Assembly (NCBI GenBank): GCA_016704145.1
Contig: JADJAS010000007.1
Coordinates: 496,001 to 560,000 of the forward strand
Source of the DNA: Rhodocyclaceae bacterium
GTDB lineage: Bacteria; Pseudomonadota; Gammaproteobacteria; Burkholderiales; Rhodocyclaceae
Length of the DNA stretch: 64,000 nucleotides
Direction: 5' to 3'
Both the position numbers and the translations under genes were made by a program. Below the pieces are notes generated by a model. That model was not told where the DNA came from, searched no databases, and saw nothing but the letters and a program-made list of their open reading frames with translations. Position 1 is the first letter of the stretch. Each line of letters opens with the position of its first letter. Below are positions 34,504-44,564 of this stretch, piece after piece.

Positions 34504-36255
34504 GTGATTCCGGAGTCATTCATTCAGGAACTGCTCGCCCGCGTCGACATCGTCGACGTCATCGAGCGCTACGTTCCGCTGAAGAAAGGCGGCGCCAACT
34601 ACCAGGCCTGCTGCCCCTTCCACTCCGAGAAGACCCCCTCCTTCACCGTCAGTCCCTCGAAGCAGTTCTACCACTGCTTTGGTTGTGGCGCCCATGGCAG
34701 CGCGCTCGGTTTCCTGATGCAATACTCCGGCCTCGGCTTTATCGAGGCGGTCGAGGATCTCGCCCATTCGGTCGGCATGCAGGTGCCGAAGGTGTCCGAG
34801 CGCATGCAGAGCGACCGCGCCAAAAAGGCGCCGCTGACCGAACTGATGCTGCGCGCGGCGCGCTTCTACAAGGAGCAGTTGAAAGCCTCGCCCAAGGCCA
34901 TCGACTACCTGAAGGGGCGCGGCCTGACCGGCGAGATCGCCGCCCGTTTCGGCCTCGGCTACGCCCCCGACGACTGGCAAGGCTTGCAGCAAATCTTCCC
35001 CGACTACAACGACCCGGCGCTGGTCGAATGCGGACTGGTGATCGTGAACGACCAGGGCCGTCGCTACGACAGGTTCCGGGACCGCGTGATGTTGCCCATC
35101 CTCGACCCGCGCGGCAACGTCATCGGCTTCGGCGGCCGGGTGCTCGGTGCCGGCGAACCCAAGTACCTCAACTCGCCAGAAACGCCGCTGTTCGAGAAGG
35201 GCCGCGAGCTTTACGGCCTGGTGCAGGCCAGGCAGGCGATTCGCGACGAGGACACCGTGATCGTCGTCGAGGGCTACCTGGATGTGGTCGCGCTGGCGCA
35301 GCACGATATCGGCAACGCCGTTGCCACGCTGGGCACGGCGACGACGCCCAACCACGTGCACAAGCTGCTGCGCCAGGCATCGAAGATCGTCTTCTGCTTC
35401 GACGGCGATTCGGCGGGCCGCAAGGCGGCCTGGCGCGCGCTGGAAGCCAGCCTGGACCAGCTCTCCGACGACAAGGCGGTCGGTTTCCTGTTCCTGCCCT
35501 CGGAGCACGACCCCGACAGCTTCGTGCGCACCGAAGGCGCGGAGGCCTATCGCGCGCTGGTGCGCCACCCGACGACACTGACCGAATTCCTGCTGCGCGA
35601 ACTGAAGACAAGCGTCGACCTATCGACGGCCGAGGGTCGCGCCCGCCTGGTGCATGAGGCCAAACCGCACCTGTTGAAACTCTCCGCCCCCATTCTGCGC
35701 GTACAACTGACCAAGGCGGTGGCCGAAGCCGCCGCCCTGACGCAGGGCGAAGTGGAGGCACAATGCGGCATCAAGCCGCCGGCCAAGGGCTATGGCAGCC
35801 GACCGGCGCCACCGCCGCGCCGTCGGTCGATCGAGATTTCGCTGGCCAAGACGCTGCTGGAGGCGGTGCTACGCCGACCCGGGCGCGCCGCCCGCCTGCC
35901 TCTGGATCTGGTCGGCGGCGACAGGCAGGATGAGATGGCGCTGCACGCCATCGCCAACGCCATCGACCACGGCGAGCTGCCGGCCGGCAATCTGGGCCTG
36001 CTGATCGAGCATTTCCGGGGAACGGCCTTCGAGACAACGCTCGCCGAAGCGGCGGGACGCATCGCCGCCGAGGATATCGACGAAGGCGAGGAGGACGCGG
36101 TGTTTCAGGACGCCGTCGAGCGTCTGCGCGCCGCGGCCCTCAAGGCGGACATCGAGGAACTGACGGCGAAGCGGACACTGACCGCCGAGCAGCAGGTGGA
36201 ACTTGCGCGCCTGCTGACAGCCAAGGCCAGGAACGACGCCCGGCCGAAAAATTGA
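34504..36255 (+). CDS. dnaG: DNA primase
   Basis: 583 residues from a GTG start at 34504. Makes RNA primers at the replication fork. N-terminal CHC2 zinc finger: CCPFHSEKTPSFTVS ... FYHCFGCG (about 38-64). TOPRIM core: VIVVEGYLDVVAL with CFDGDSAGRKAAWRA. The C-terminal domain (about 430-583) would bind DnaB. Normal length. It follows yqeY by 18 bases. Confidence 0.96.
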   Translation: MIPESFIQELLARVDIVDVIERYVPLKKGGANYQACCPFHSEKTPSFTVSPSKQFYHCFGCGAHGSALGFLMQYSGLGFIEAVEDLAHSVGMQVPKVSERMQSDRAKKAPLTELMLRAARFYKEQLKASPKAIDYLKGRGLTGEIAARFGLGYAPDDWQGLQQIFPDYNDPALVECGLVIVNDQGRRYDRFRDRVMLPILDPRGNVIGFGGRVLGAGEPKYLNSPETPLFEKGRELYGLVQARQAIRDEDTVIVVEGYLDVVALAQHDIGNAVATLGTATTPNHVHKLLRQASKIVFCFDGDSAGRKAAWRALEASLDQLSDDKAVGFLFLPSEHDPDSFVRTEGAEAYRALVRHPTTLTEFLLRELKTSVDLSTAEGRARLVHEAKPHLLKLSAPILRVQLTKAVAEAAALTQGEVEAQCGIKPPAKGYGSRPAPPPRRRSIEISLAKTLLEAVLRRPGRAARLPLDLVGGDRQDEMALHAIANAIDHGELPAGNLGLLIEHFRGTAFETTLAEAAGRIAAEDIDEGEEDAVFQDAVERLRAAALKADIEELTAKRTLTAEQQVELARLLTAKARNDARPKN

Positions 36256-36259
36256 ACTC

Positions 36260-36268
36260 TGCTACAAT
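36260..36268 (+). promoter_or_regulatory. extended -10 promoter before rpoD
   Basis: TGcTACAAT, a textbook extended -10, right after dnaG and 80 bases before the rpoD ATG. No -35 at the right distance. A private rpoD promoter inside the operon is expected from other bacteria. Confidence 0.55.
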
Positions 36269-36347
36269 GATTCGTTTCCCCATATGTTTGGCGCGACCCT
36301 GACTCCAGGAAGGCGCTCTGGACCAGATTCCTAGGAATTTCAAGATC

Positions 36348-38540
<2,193 letters not shown>

Positions 38541-38547
38541 TTCTAAC

Positions 38548-38621
38548 GGGCCCTTAGCTCAGTTGGTCAGAGCAGGCGACTCATAATCGCTTGGTCACTG
38601 GTTCAAGTCCAGTAGGGCCCA
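38548..38621 (+). tRNA. ileX: tRNA-Ile2, anticodon CAT (lysidine type)
   Basis: 74 bases fold into a full cloverleaf: acceptor GGGCCCT/AGGGCCC, D-stem GCTC/GAGC, anticodon arm GGCGA-CTCATAA-TCGCT, T-arm ACTGG-TTCAAGT-CCAGT, discriminator A. The CAT anticodon with this loop and its place after rpoD match the minor isoleucine tRNA of E. coli (ileX), not a methionine tRNA; TilS would turn C34 into lysidine to read AUA. The 3' CCA is not fully encoded (CCG follows the discriminator). Confidence 0.9.
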
Positions 38622-38645
38622 CCGTTTTCCCGCGGGACGCGCGGC

Positions 38646-39119
38646 TTAGTCGCGCATCTGGCTAAACACGTAATCCTTGTCCTTCTGGGGCGCGTGGCAA
38701 CCGAAGCAGGCCTCCGCCGCCTTGCCGCCCACCACCCGATTGGCCTTGTCGCCGCCAGCAAAGCCTTCGAAACCCCAACCGCCGGTCGCCGCAAACTTGC
38801 GGGCGTCCTTGTGCATCACGCCAACCACTTTGCGCGGGCCTTCGGTCAAGGCATTCCCGGCCGACGTCGCCTCCAGCAGGTCGAACACGATGACCGCGCC
38901 ATCGGCGAAGCGCCCCTTCTTGTAACCTTGCACGGCTTTCTTATTGGCATAGAGGTGATGAATCCCGCCAAAGGCATCGAACAGCGGATGCCCTGGCTGG
39001 ATCACCATCGCCTTGACGTGGCGCCAGTCTCGATAGCCGTCCGGATAAGGCACTTGTGCATCGGCAAACGCGGTCGGACTCGATACGACAATCATCACTG
39101 CGGTCAACAAACGCTTCAT
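38646..39119 (-). CDS. cytochrome P460 family protein
   Basis: 157 residues with a signal peptide (cleavage after about ADA, residue 21). A single haem site CFGCH (138-142) near the C-terminus and the family phrases YPDGYRDWRHVK, HPLFDAFGGIHHLYAN and GWGFEGF mark cytochrome P460, whose members oxidise hydroxylamine or act on NO. No ammonia-oxidation genes are in the window, so detoxification of nitrogen oxides is the more likely role (inference). AAGGAGAC precedes the ATG. Divergent from the MarR gene; its transcription start region is covered by a perfect palindrome. Confidence 0.88.
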   Translation of the reverse strand: MKRLLTAVMIVVSSPTAFADAQVPYPDGYRDWRHVKAMVIQPGHPLFDAFGGIHHLYANKKAVQGYKKGRFADGAVIVFDLLEATSAGNALTEGPRKVVGVMHKDARKFAATGGWGFEGFAGGDKANRVVGGKAAEACFGCHAPQKDKDYVFSQMRD

Positions 39120-39140
39120 GTTCAGTCTCCTTGAAGATTA

Positions 39141-39159
39141 ATGCATCGACTCGATGCAT
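39141..39159. promoter_or_regulatory. perfect palindromic operator between P460 and marR
   Basis: ATGCATCGACTCGATGCAT: nine-base arms around one central base. It begins 22 bases upstream of the P460 ATG and just downstream of that gene's -10, so a bound dimer would block transcription. The most likely binder is the divergent MarR protein. Confidence 0.7.
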
Positions 39160-39163
39160 TTTA

Positions 39164-39193
39164 AGTTTAGTATCGAAACATAAAGCTTGTCAA
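39164..39193 (-). promoter_or_regulatory. promoter of the cytochrome P460 gene
   Basis: On the minus strand TTGACA (39193-39188), 18-base spacer, TAAACT (39169-39164), then the palindrome and AAGGAGAC before the ATG. The -35 overlaps the -35 of the marR promoter on the other strand. Confidence 0.65.
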
Positions 39194-39216
39194 GCAGTGC
39201 ATGGAGGCGATACATT
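39187..39216 (+). promoter_or_regulatory. candidate promoter of the MarR gene
   Basis: TTGTCA (39187-39192), 18-base spacer, TACATT (39211-39216). The predicted transcription start is at or near the ATG (39223), implying a leaderless message or a later start codon (ATG at 39253). Confidence 0.45.
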
Positions 39217-39222
39217 ATCGCC

Positions 39223-39807
39223 ATGAGTACTTCGGCCATCCTGCTTGAACGCATGGGCGCCCTGATCCAGCAGTCAGTACGCAACGACGCCGCCCGCCAC
39301 GGTTTGCTGCCGATCCATGTCCAGGTGCTCCATTACCTCGCCGTGTGCAATCGCTACAGCGATCTGCCCGTCGCCATCGCCGATTATTTCGGCGTCACGC
39401 GCGGCACGGTATCGCAGACGCTGGCGGTACTGGAACGCAAGGGATTGCTGGTGAAGGAGCCCGACCCCCGACATGGACGCCGGTTGCATCTTCGCTTGAC
39501 GCCGGCCGGACGGGCCGCCGCCGCCGACAGTTGGCCCGAGCGGCTGGACGCGGCGCTACGCCGACTGCCCGGGAGTTCGGCGAGCCTGGACGAGAGCTTG
39601 CGCGCGCTGCTGGCGGCGCTGCAGCGGCTCAATGGCCAGCGGGCCTTCGGCATCTGCCGTCAGTGCGCCCACTTTCACCGCGAAGTCGCGGGCGCCCGCT
39701 GCGGCCTGACGGGAGAACCGCTGACCGAGGAGCAAACCTTCAAGCTCTGCCGCGAATGGGCAGCGCCGACGCCCGCCAGCCAGGGCGAAACTGCGTCGGT
39801 CGATTGA
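39223..39807 (+). CDS. MarR-family transcriptional regulator with C-terminal cysteine cluster
   Basis: 194 residues from the ATG at 39223. Winged helix about 30-100: YFGVTRGTVSQTLAVLERKGLL is the recognition helix and DPRHGRRLHLRLTPAG the wing. Unlike plain MarR proteins it carries a C-terminal set of cysteines at 145, 148, 160 and 176 (ICRQCAHF, ARCGL, KLCREW), with histidines between them, suggesting a bound metal or iron-sulfur centre. With the divergent cytochrome P460 gene and the palindrome between them, it likely represses that gene and senses a redox or nitrogen-oxide signal through this site (inference). Confidence 0.85.
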   Translation: MSTSAILLERMGALIQQSVRNDAARHGLLPIHVQVLHYLAVCNRYSDLPVAIADYFGVTRGTVSQTLAVLERKGLLVKEPDPRHGRRLHLRLTPAGRAAAADSWPERLDAALRRLPGSSASLDESLRALLAALQRLNGQRAFGICRQCAHFHREVAGARCGLTGEPLTEEQTFKLCREWAAPTPASQGETASVD

Positions 39808-39810
39808 GTC

Positions 39811-40014
39811 TCAGCGGCCGCCGCGGCCCGAAAGCAGGACGAGCAAGCAGAGGCAGGCGAAAGTCATCATGGCCGAGCCGGCCTGCAACAGAGTACCGGC
39901 CTGGAAGCCGCCGAGCCAGAAACTGCCCGACAGACGTGCCAGCCCGCCAATCGCACATAGCAAGGCACCGGCGATACCGGTGATCCGCCCCAACCATGTC
40001 AGTAGTCCATCCAT
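39811..40014 (-). CDS. 67-residue two-helix membrane protein
   Basis: From the ATG at 40014 the product is MDGLLTWLGRITGIAGALLC... with two hydrophobic segments (about 12-26 and 42-62) and a basic end SGRGGR. Not recognised. It lies tail-to-tail with marR, three bases apart. The frame is open to 40089 but the extra N-terminus is polar and unlikely. Confidence 0.65.
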   Translation of the reverse strand: MDGLLTWLGRITGIAGALLCAIGGLARLSGSFWLGGFQAGTLLQAGSAMMTFACLCLLVLLSGRGGR

Positions 40015-40110
40015 TGCGGCTCCTTCATGTCGATGCTCGTCGTTGTTGAAGGTAACGCCGCCCGGGACGGCCGTCAATCGCGGCCGCATCGAGTATGCCG
40101 CAACAAACGG

Positions 40111-40135
40111 AAAGTCAGCCGTTGCAACACGCCGA
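40111..40135 (+). repeat. dispersed 25-bp repeat, copy 11 (intergenic)
   Basis: In the 252-base divergent gap before the cyclase gene; 21 of 25 positions match, AAAGTCAGCCGT exact. Confidence 0.75.
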
Positions 40136-40186
40136 TTTGGCGTGCAATCGAGGCTCTGCTCGATATGTCGAAAGCAATAGGCTGAC

Positions 40187-40192
40187 TATAAT
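40187..40192 (+). promoter_or_regulatory. candidate -10 box before the cyclase gene at 40267
   Basis: Perfect TATAAT in the context GACTATAAT, 75 bases before the ATG; the -35 region is weak. The rest of this 252-base gap holds the repeat copy at 40111 and nothing else I recognise. Confidence 0.45.
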
Positions 40193-40266
40193 CCGGCCCA
40201 GCCATCCGTCACGCCGCCGTGCCTGAAAGCGACCGTGGAGCCAACAAGCCACGCCCGGAGGAAAAC

Positions 40267-41295
40267 ATGGATTATCAAGACAGCGTCGAACGAAGCGCCG
40301 AATATCTGAGGCTGGCCCTGCCCCTGATGTCGAAGCAGGCGGCCGCGCTGAGTCCGGTGAGCTACGCGGTCTGGTACGACTACGTGTCCGGACGCAATGC
40401 CGCCTTGAAGGCGCGGATCGACGAGCTCACCCGCGACGGTCGTCCGCTCGACGACGACGCAACCAAAGAGCTATTCCGCCGCCATGTGGTGGACATGGAC
40501 GAGGAACTCGCCCATCGGGTCAGCCAAGGTTTTCAGAAAGTGATGGCGGATGTCGCCAAGTCGGCCGCCGAAGCCGGCAGCGATGCCGGGCAGTTCGGCC
40601 ACGCCCTCGAGCAATGGTCGGCGGGGCTGGCGCAATCGCCCGACGCGGCCGCGCCCGGCCTCAACGCCCTGCTGGGGCAAACGCGGCAAATGCAGCACTC
40701 CATCTCGAGCCTGAAGAATCGCCTGGACGAAAGTCATTCCGAAATCGACCGGCTGCGCCAGGAGGTGGTGCGCGCGCGGCAGGAATCGCTGGCCGACGGT
40801 TTGACCGGGCTCACCAATCGCCGGGGCTTCGACCAGGCGCTGACCGAATGCCTGGCCCGCAAGGAGGACGTGCAGCATGGTCCCAGCCTGCTGATCACCG
40901 ACATCGATCATTTCAAGCGCATCAACGACAGCTACGGCCACCTGTTCGGCGACAAAGTGCTGCGCACCATCGCCCAGGTGGTCAAGGACAGCGTCAAGGG
41001 CCGCGACACCGCCGCCCGCTACGGCGGCGAGGAGTTCGCCATCCTGCTGCCGGACACGCCGGTCGAGGGCGCGCGCGTCCTGGCGGAGCAGATCCGGACG
41101 AAGGTGGAACGCTGCCGAATCAAGCGCAACGGCAGCGAGGACGCGATCGACACCATCACGATTTCCATCGGTGTCACCGCCCATCGCGCCGGCGAACCGG
41201 CGCACGACTTCATCGCCCGCGCCGACAGCGCGCTCTACCAGGCCAAGAACCAGGGGCGCAACCGCGTCAACGTGGCCCACGTCGGCATGGCCTGA
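40267..41295 (+). CDS. GGDEF diguanylate cyclase with N-terminal helical domain
   Basis: 342 residues from the ATG at 40267, preceded by GGAGGAAA. Residues 1-140 are an unrecognised helical region (YLRLALPLMSKQAAALSPVSYAVWYDYVSG), then a coiled coil (about 140-175) into the GGDEF domain at DGLTGLTNRRGF. DIDHFKRIND and GGEEF (253-257) are intact. The inhibitory site is changed to KGRD, so feedback inhibition may be lost. Soluble. A GTG at 40219 would extend it by 16 residues but lacks a ribosome-binding site. Confidence 0.88.
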   Translation: MDYQDSVERSAEYLRLALPLMSKQAAALSPVSYAVWYDYVSGRNAALKARIDELTRDGRPLDDDATKELFRRHVVDMDEELAHRVSQGFQKVMADVAKSAAEAGSDAGQFGHALEQWSAGLAQSPDAAAPGLNALLGQTRQMQHSISSLKNRLDESHSEIDRLRQEVVRARQESLADGLTGLTNRRGFDQALTECLARKEDVQHGPSLLITDIDHFKRINDSYGHLFGDKVLRTIAQVVKDSVKGRDTAARYGGEEFAILLPDTPVEGARVLAEQIRTKVERCRIKRNGSEDAIDTITISIGVTAHRAGEPAHDFIARADSALYQAKNQGRNRVNVAHVGMA

Positions 41296-41316
41296 CGCGC
41301 CTTCGGCCGCTGTTGC

Positions 41317-42558
41317 CTATCTGCCGAAAATCCCCTTGATGACGTTCAGGGGGTTGAGCCCGCCGAGTCCCGAGCCGCCCTCCTGCTGCGCCGGCGCCGC
41401 TTCCTCGCGCGTGGTGCGGCCACGCCCGCCATGCTGCTCGTCCATGCCCAGCATGGTCATGCCGGTGGATTTGACGCGCACCCGCACCGCCCATTCCGGT
41501 TCCCATGGCGCCTTGGCATTGGCCGGGCGGGGCGGATGGGCGAGATTCAGTTCGGGGCCGTAGGCGATCATGCGCACCATGGCGCCCTCGGCGCCGGCGA
41601 AGATTCCCGCCGGAATCGCGCAGCGTTCCACGTTCGGCATCAGCACCACCTTCTCGCCGATCAACTGCTTGACCTTGGCCGGCGCCAGGTAGTCCATGAG
41701 GCCCCAGCCCGGATCGGGCTGCTCGCTGGAACTCCAGATGATCATCTCGTCCTCGCCGCGCGCGCCCATCGCCGTCAGGAAATAGCCCTGCGCGGCAGCC
41801 AGGGTCTGCCACCCCACCATCACCGAGTCCTTCGCTTCACCGGCCGCGGACATGTTGATCTTGGGCATGAAGTCATGAGCCTCGCGCACGGCGAAACGGA
41901 GACTGGCCGGCACGCCTTCGCCGCCGACGGCGTGGTCGCCCGCCAGCAATGCCTGCTTCGGCACGCGCTGCTGGTCGCGCTCGTTCGGCCACACCGAGCG
42001 TCCCGGCACGGCCTTGGCGCCGCGATCCGGCGCGAAACGGCCGGTCATGAAGCGGCCCCATTCCTCCGGGCCGGCCTTGGAGAAATCGATCACGCGGGGC
42101 TGGCCCGCCCGCACCTTGTCGCCGCAACCCCAGTAGAACAGCAGCTTGCCCTTGGGCTTTTCCCACTCGTCCGGCTCACGCTCCTTGCGCGGCGCGGCAC
42201 CGCGCTCCACCGGGATCAGCGGCAGGCTCGTGCCCATGGCCATCGCCGGCGGAATGGCATGCGTGCCCTCGGTACCGGCGGGCTTGTTGCGCGTGTGCAG
42301 CGCCGAATCCAGCCACTTGCCCGGGGTGCCGAAGCCGAGCTTGGTGGTGCCGAACACGCCGCCCAGCATGCCACCCAGGCCGCCCATGCCCGCGTCCTCC
42401 ATGTCGGCCATGCCGGGCACGGACATGTTCACCGTCGCCACGTCCATCCAGAACTGCGCGACCGGCGGCTTCACCTGCGCCTGCACGGACAGCCCGGGCA
42501 GGGCCAGAGCGACGGCCATGACGGAACGGTTGATCACGGGCTTGATGATTTCGCGCAT
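41317..42558 (-). CDS. secreted protein of unknown function, 413 residues
   Basis: Signal peptide (MAVALALPGLSVQAQ, cleavage near residue 28). The mature protein has a Met/Gly-rich early stretch (MADMEDAGMGGLGGMLGG, about 50-67), then mixed sequence with GKLLFYWGCGDKVRAGQPRVIDFSK, VMVGWQTLAAAQGYFL, EMIIWSSSEQPDPGWGLMDYL and a Gly-rich end. No catalytic motif stands out; a single cysteine lies in WGCGDK and another in ERCAIP. Not recognised. Likely periplasmic or outer-membrane associated. It is convergent with the cyclase gene. Confidence 0.75.
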   Translation of the reverse strand: MREIIKPVINRSVMAVALALPGLSVQAQVKPPVAQFWMDVATVNMSVPGMADMEDAGMGGLGGMLGGVFGTTKLGFGTPGKWLDSALHTRNKPAGTEGTHAIPPAMAMGTSLPLIPVERGAAPRKEREPDEWEKPKGKLLFYWGCGDKVRAGQPRVIDFSKAGPEEWGRFMTGRFAPDRGAKAVPGRSVWPNERDQQRVPKQALLAGDHAVGGEGVPASLRFAVREAHDFMPKINMSAAGEAKDSVMVGWQTLAAAQGYFLTAMGARGEDEMIIWSSSEQPDPGWGLMDYLAPAKVKQLIGEKVVLMPNVERCAIPAGIFAGAEGAMVRMIAYGPELNLAHPPRPANAKAPWEPEWAVRVRVKSTGMTMLGMDEQHGGRGRTTREEAAPAQQEGGSGLGGLNPLNVIKGIFGR

Positions 42559-42611
42559 GATGGACTCCTCCTGGGTGGCGATGGCCAGATTCTAGTGCCG
42601 TACCGGCCGGC

Positions 42612-43370
42612 CTACAGCAGCGGAATCTCGCCGGCGCGGTGTTTGAGTTCGGCGCGGGCTTCGCGCCAGTCCGGGCAGAGTCCGGCCACCACGTCCCAGA
42701 AGCGGCGGCCGTGGTTCATTTCGACCAGATGAGCCAGTTCATGCGCCACCACGTAATCGGCGCACCGAGGCGGCAGGTGCACCAGCCGCCAGTTGAGGCG
42801 GATGCCGCTCTTGGTCGAACAGCTGCCCCAGCGCGTGCGCGCCGACGACAGGCGCAGCGGCGGCGCGTCCCGACCCATGCGCGCGGCATAGTGGCCGAGC
42901 CGCAGCGCGAAGTGATCGAGCGCCTTGCGTTGCAGCCCCCGCCGCGCCAGCGCCTCGAGGTCGGCGTCGGCCCGCGCCGCGATGACCAGCGCGTCGCCCT
43001 GCCAGAGCACGCGATTGCCGCCAGGGACCACCCAGACCTCGACATCCTCGCCGAGCACCGGCAGACGCATGCCGTTCCGGATGCTCAGGTGTCGCCGGAC
43101 CGGTCGGCTGGCGAACTCATCGAGCTTGCGCACCACCCACTCGCCATGGCCGCGGACGAACGTCTCGATCTCGCCGAGAGTCAGCCGTGGCGGCGCGCCG
43201 ACACGCACGCCGCTTTCGTCGATGGTAATGGCCAGGCGCCGGCCGGCGGCCTGCCGCAACTGGTAGGCGACGAGGTGCCCGCCGACCAGCAGGTGCCGCA
43301 TCCTGCCGACGGGCGTCGACGAGGGCGGTGCAGCGGAACGGAACAGCGGCAACTGCTCGAAGAGGCTCAT
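42612..43370 (-). CDS. YgjP/SprT-like zinc metallopeptidase
   Basis: 252 residues. The zinc site is complete: HELAHLVEMNH (H-E-x2-H with a later H) following the family block RTRWGSCSTKSGIRLNWRLVHLPP. YgjP-type (M48-related, DUF45) proteins are cytosolic metal-dependent hydrolases of unsettled role. The start overlaps the stop of a degenerate paralogue by four bases (ATGA). Downstream end of the plsC-gmhB-glyS-glyQ run, the usual neighbourhood in betaproteobacteria. A repeat copy lies at 43177-43201. Confidence 0.88.
   Translation of the reverse strand: MSLFEQLPLFRSAAPPSSTPVGRMRHLLVGGHLVAYQLRQAAGRRLAITIDESGVRVGAPPRLTLGEIETFVRGHGEWVVRKLDEFASRPVRRHLSIRNGMRLPVLGEDVEVWVVPGGNRVLWQGDALVIAARADADLEALARRGLQRKALDHFALRLGHYAARMGRDAPPLRLSSARTRWGSCSTKSGIRLNWRLVHLPPRCADYVVAHELAHLVEMNHGRRFWDVVAGLCPDWREARAELKHRAGEIPLL
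43177..43201 (+). repeat. dispersed 25-bp repeat, copy 12
   Basis: Inside the YgjP-type gene, opposite strand; 22 of 25 positions match; the gene reads GAPPRLTL. Confidence 0.75.
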
Positions 43371-43843
43371 GCCGCCGCGAACAGGTCCGGGGTCGCCTCG
43401 CACGCGGGCAACGCCGCCACCGCCTTGGCCGCCACGGCCGCGATCACGTCGACCGGCTGCTCGATCAGCCGCCAGTGGCAGCGCAGGCCGCCCTTGCCAT
43501 CCGCCTCCAGCCAGCCGGCGCGCGCAGCGAAACATAGCGCCACCGTGGGCGCCGCGCGGCCAAGGTGGCGCGCCGCCATCGTCACTTGCGCGCCGACGAT
43601 GCGCAGGGCATTGGCGCGCAGCCAGCTTTCCGCCGCGTCCTGGATCTGCCGGGCAGTGGCGCCCGGCGGCAGCGGCAGGTGCAATTGATTGCCTTCGAGC
43701 CGGGCCTGTTCATGCGCGGTATCGAGCCGCAGCGTCACCGTGCCGCCGAGGTAAGGCAACACCCGGCCGTCGCGCCAGCCGTCGAGCGCATCGGGCCTGT
43801 CGGCGTCAAGCCGCAGCGCCAGCTGAGGATTGCGTCGTTTCAT
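43367..43843 (-). CDS. degenerate YgjP-type paralogue lacking the zinc site
   Basis: 158 residues from the ATG at 43843. It follows the same plan as its downstream neighbour: RVLPYLGGTVTLRL, LHLPLPPGATARQIQDAAESWLR, then LRCHWRLIEQPVDVIAAVAAKAVAALP, where the active copy has IRLNWRLVHLPP...VVAHELAHLVE. The HELAH zinc motif is AAKAV here, and the WGSC block is missing, so it cannot be a zinc peptidase. The frame is otherwise clean. It may be a pseudoenzyme partner rather than a dead gene. It overlaps plsC by 38 bases and the active paralogue by 4. Confidence 0.7.
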   Translation of the reverse strand: MKRRNPQLALRLDADRPDALDGWRDGRVLPYLGGTVTLRLDTAHEQARLEGNQLHLPLPPGATARQIQDAAESWLRANALRIVGAQVTMAARHLGRAAPTVALCFAARAGWLEADGKGGLRCHWRLIEQPVDVIAAVAAKAVAALPACEATPDLFAAA

Positions 43844-44564
43844 GCTTGCGGTAGAGATCGGGGCTGATTCTTTGCATTTCGCTTTCGATCCACGCCTCGG
43901 CGCGACGGTTGATATCTTCCGCCGACAGCCCGTCCGGCGCAATGGGCGGGCCGATGCTGACCGTGACGGTGCCCGGCCGCTTCATGAACGCCTTGCGCCG
44001 CCAGAATTCACCCGAATTGAGCGCAACGGGGACCGCCGGCGCCCCGGCCTTGGCGGCGAGATAGGCGCCGCCGATCTTGTAGCGGCCCTTGCTGCCCGGC
44101 GCCATGCGCGTTCCCTCGGGGAAAATGATCACCGAGTAACCGTCGTCGAGACGCTGCTTGCCGCGCGTGGCCAGTCGGTTAAGCGCATCCTTGCCGGCGG
44201 CGCGGTCGATGGCGACGAACGGCATCAGGTACAGCCCCCAGCCGAAGAATGGCAGCCAATGCAGCTCCCGCTTGTAGACGAACGAGGTCCACGCGAAGAT
44301 GCGCTGCAGGACGATGGTTTCCCAGGCCGACTGGTGCTTGCTCAGAATGACGCACGACCTGTTCGGAATGTTCTCGGCGCCGATCAGGCGGTAATCGATG
44401 CCGAGCAGATGCCGGATCAGCCAGATCGCCGTATCCACCCAGATCATGGAAAGGCGTCGCAGCTGGCGCTTGGGCAGCCAGGCCAGCAGCAGCAGGACGA
44501 CGATGAAGGGCGGCGTCATCGCGATCAGCGACGCCATGAACAGCAGGGAGCGCAGGAATGTCAT
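43806..44564 (-). CDS. plsC: 1-acyl-sn-glycerol-3-phosphate acyltransferase
   Basis: 252 residues. Two N-terminal hydrophobic helices, then the acyltransferase boxes: SKHQSAWET (an H-x4-E form of the usual H-x4-D), FPEGTRM and PVALNSGEFW. Makes phosphatidic acid. Start at 44564 overlaps the gmhB stop (ATGA); the end overlaps the degenerate YgjP gene. Confidence 0.92.
   Translation of the reverse strand: MTFLRSLLFMASLIAMTPPFIVVLLLLAWLPKRQLRRLSMIWVDTAIWLIRHLLGIDYRLIGAENIPNRSCVILSKHQSAWETIVLQRIFAWTSFVYKRELHWLPFFGWGLYLMPFVAIDRAAGKDALNRLATRGKQRLDDGYSVIIFPEGTRMAPGSKGRYKIGGAYLAAKAGAPAVPVALNSGEFWRRKAFMKRPGTVTVSIGPPIAPDGLSAEDINRRAEAWIESEMQRISPDLYRKHETTQSSAGAAA

Noticed and set aside
38548..38621. tRNA with CAT anticodon as tRNA-Met
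   Set aside because: The anticodon arm, D-arm and location after rpoD match the lysidine isoleucine tRNA; initiator features (three G-C pairs in the anticodon stem, mismatched first pair) are absent.
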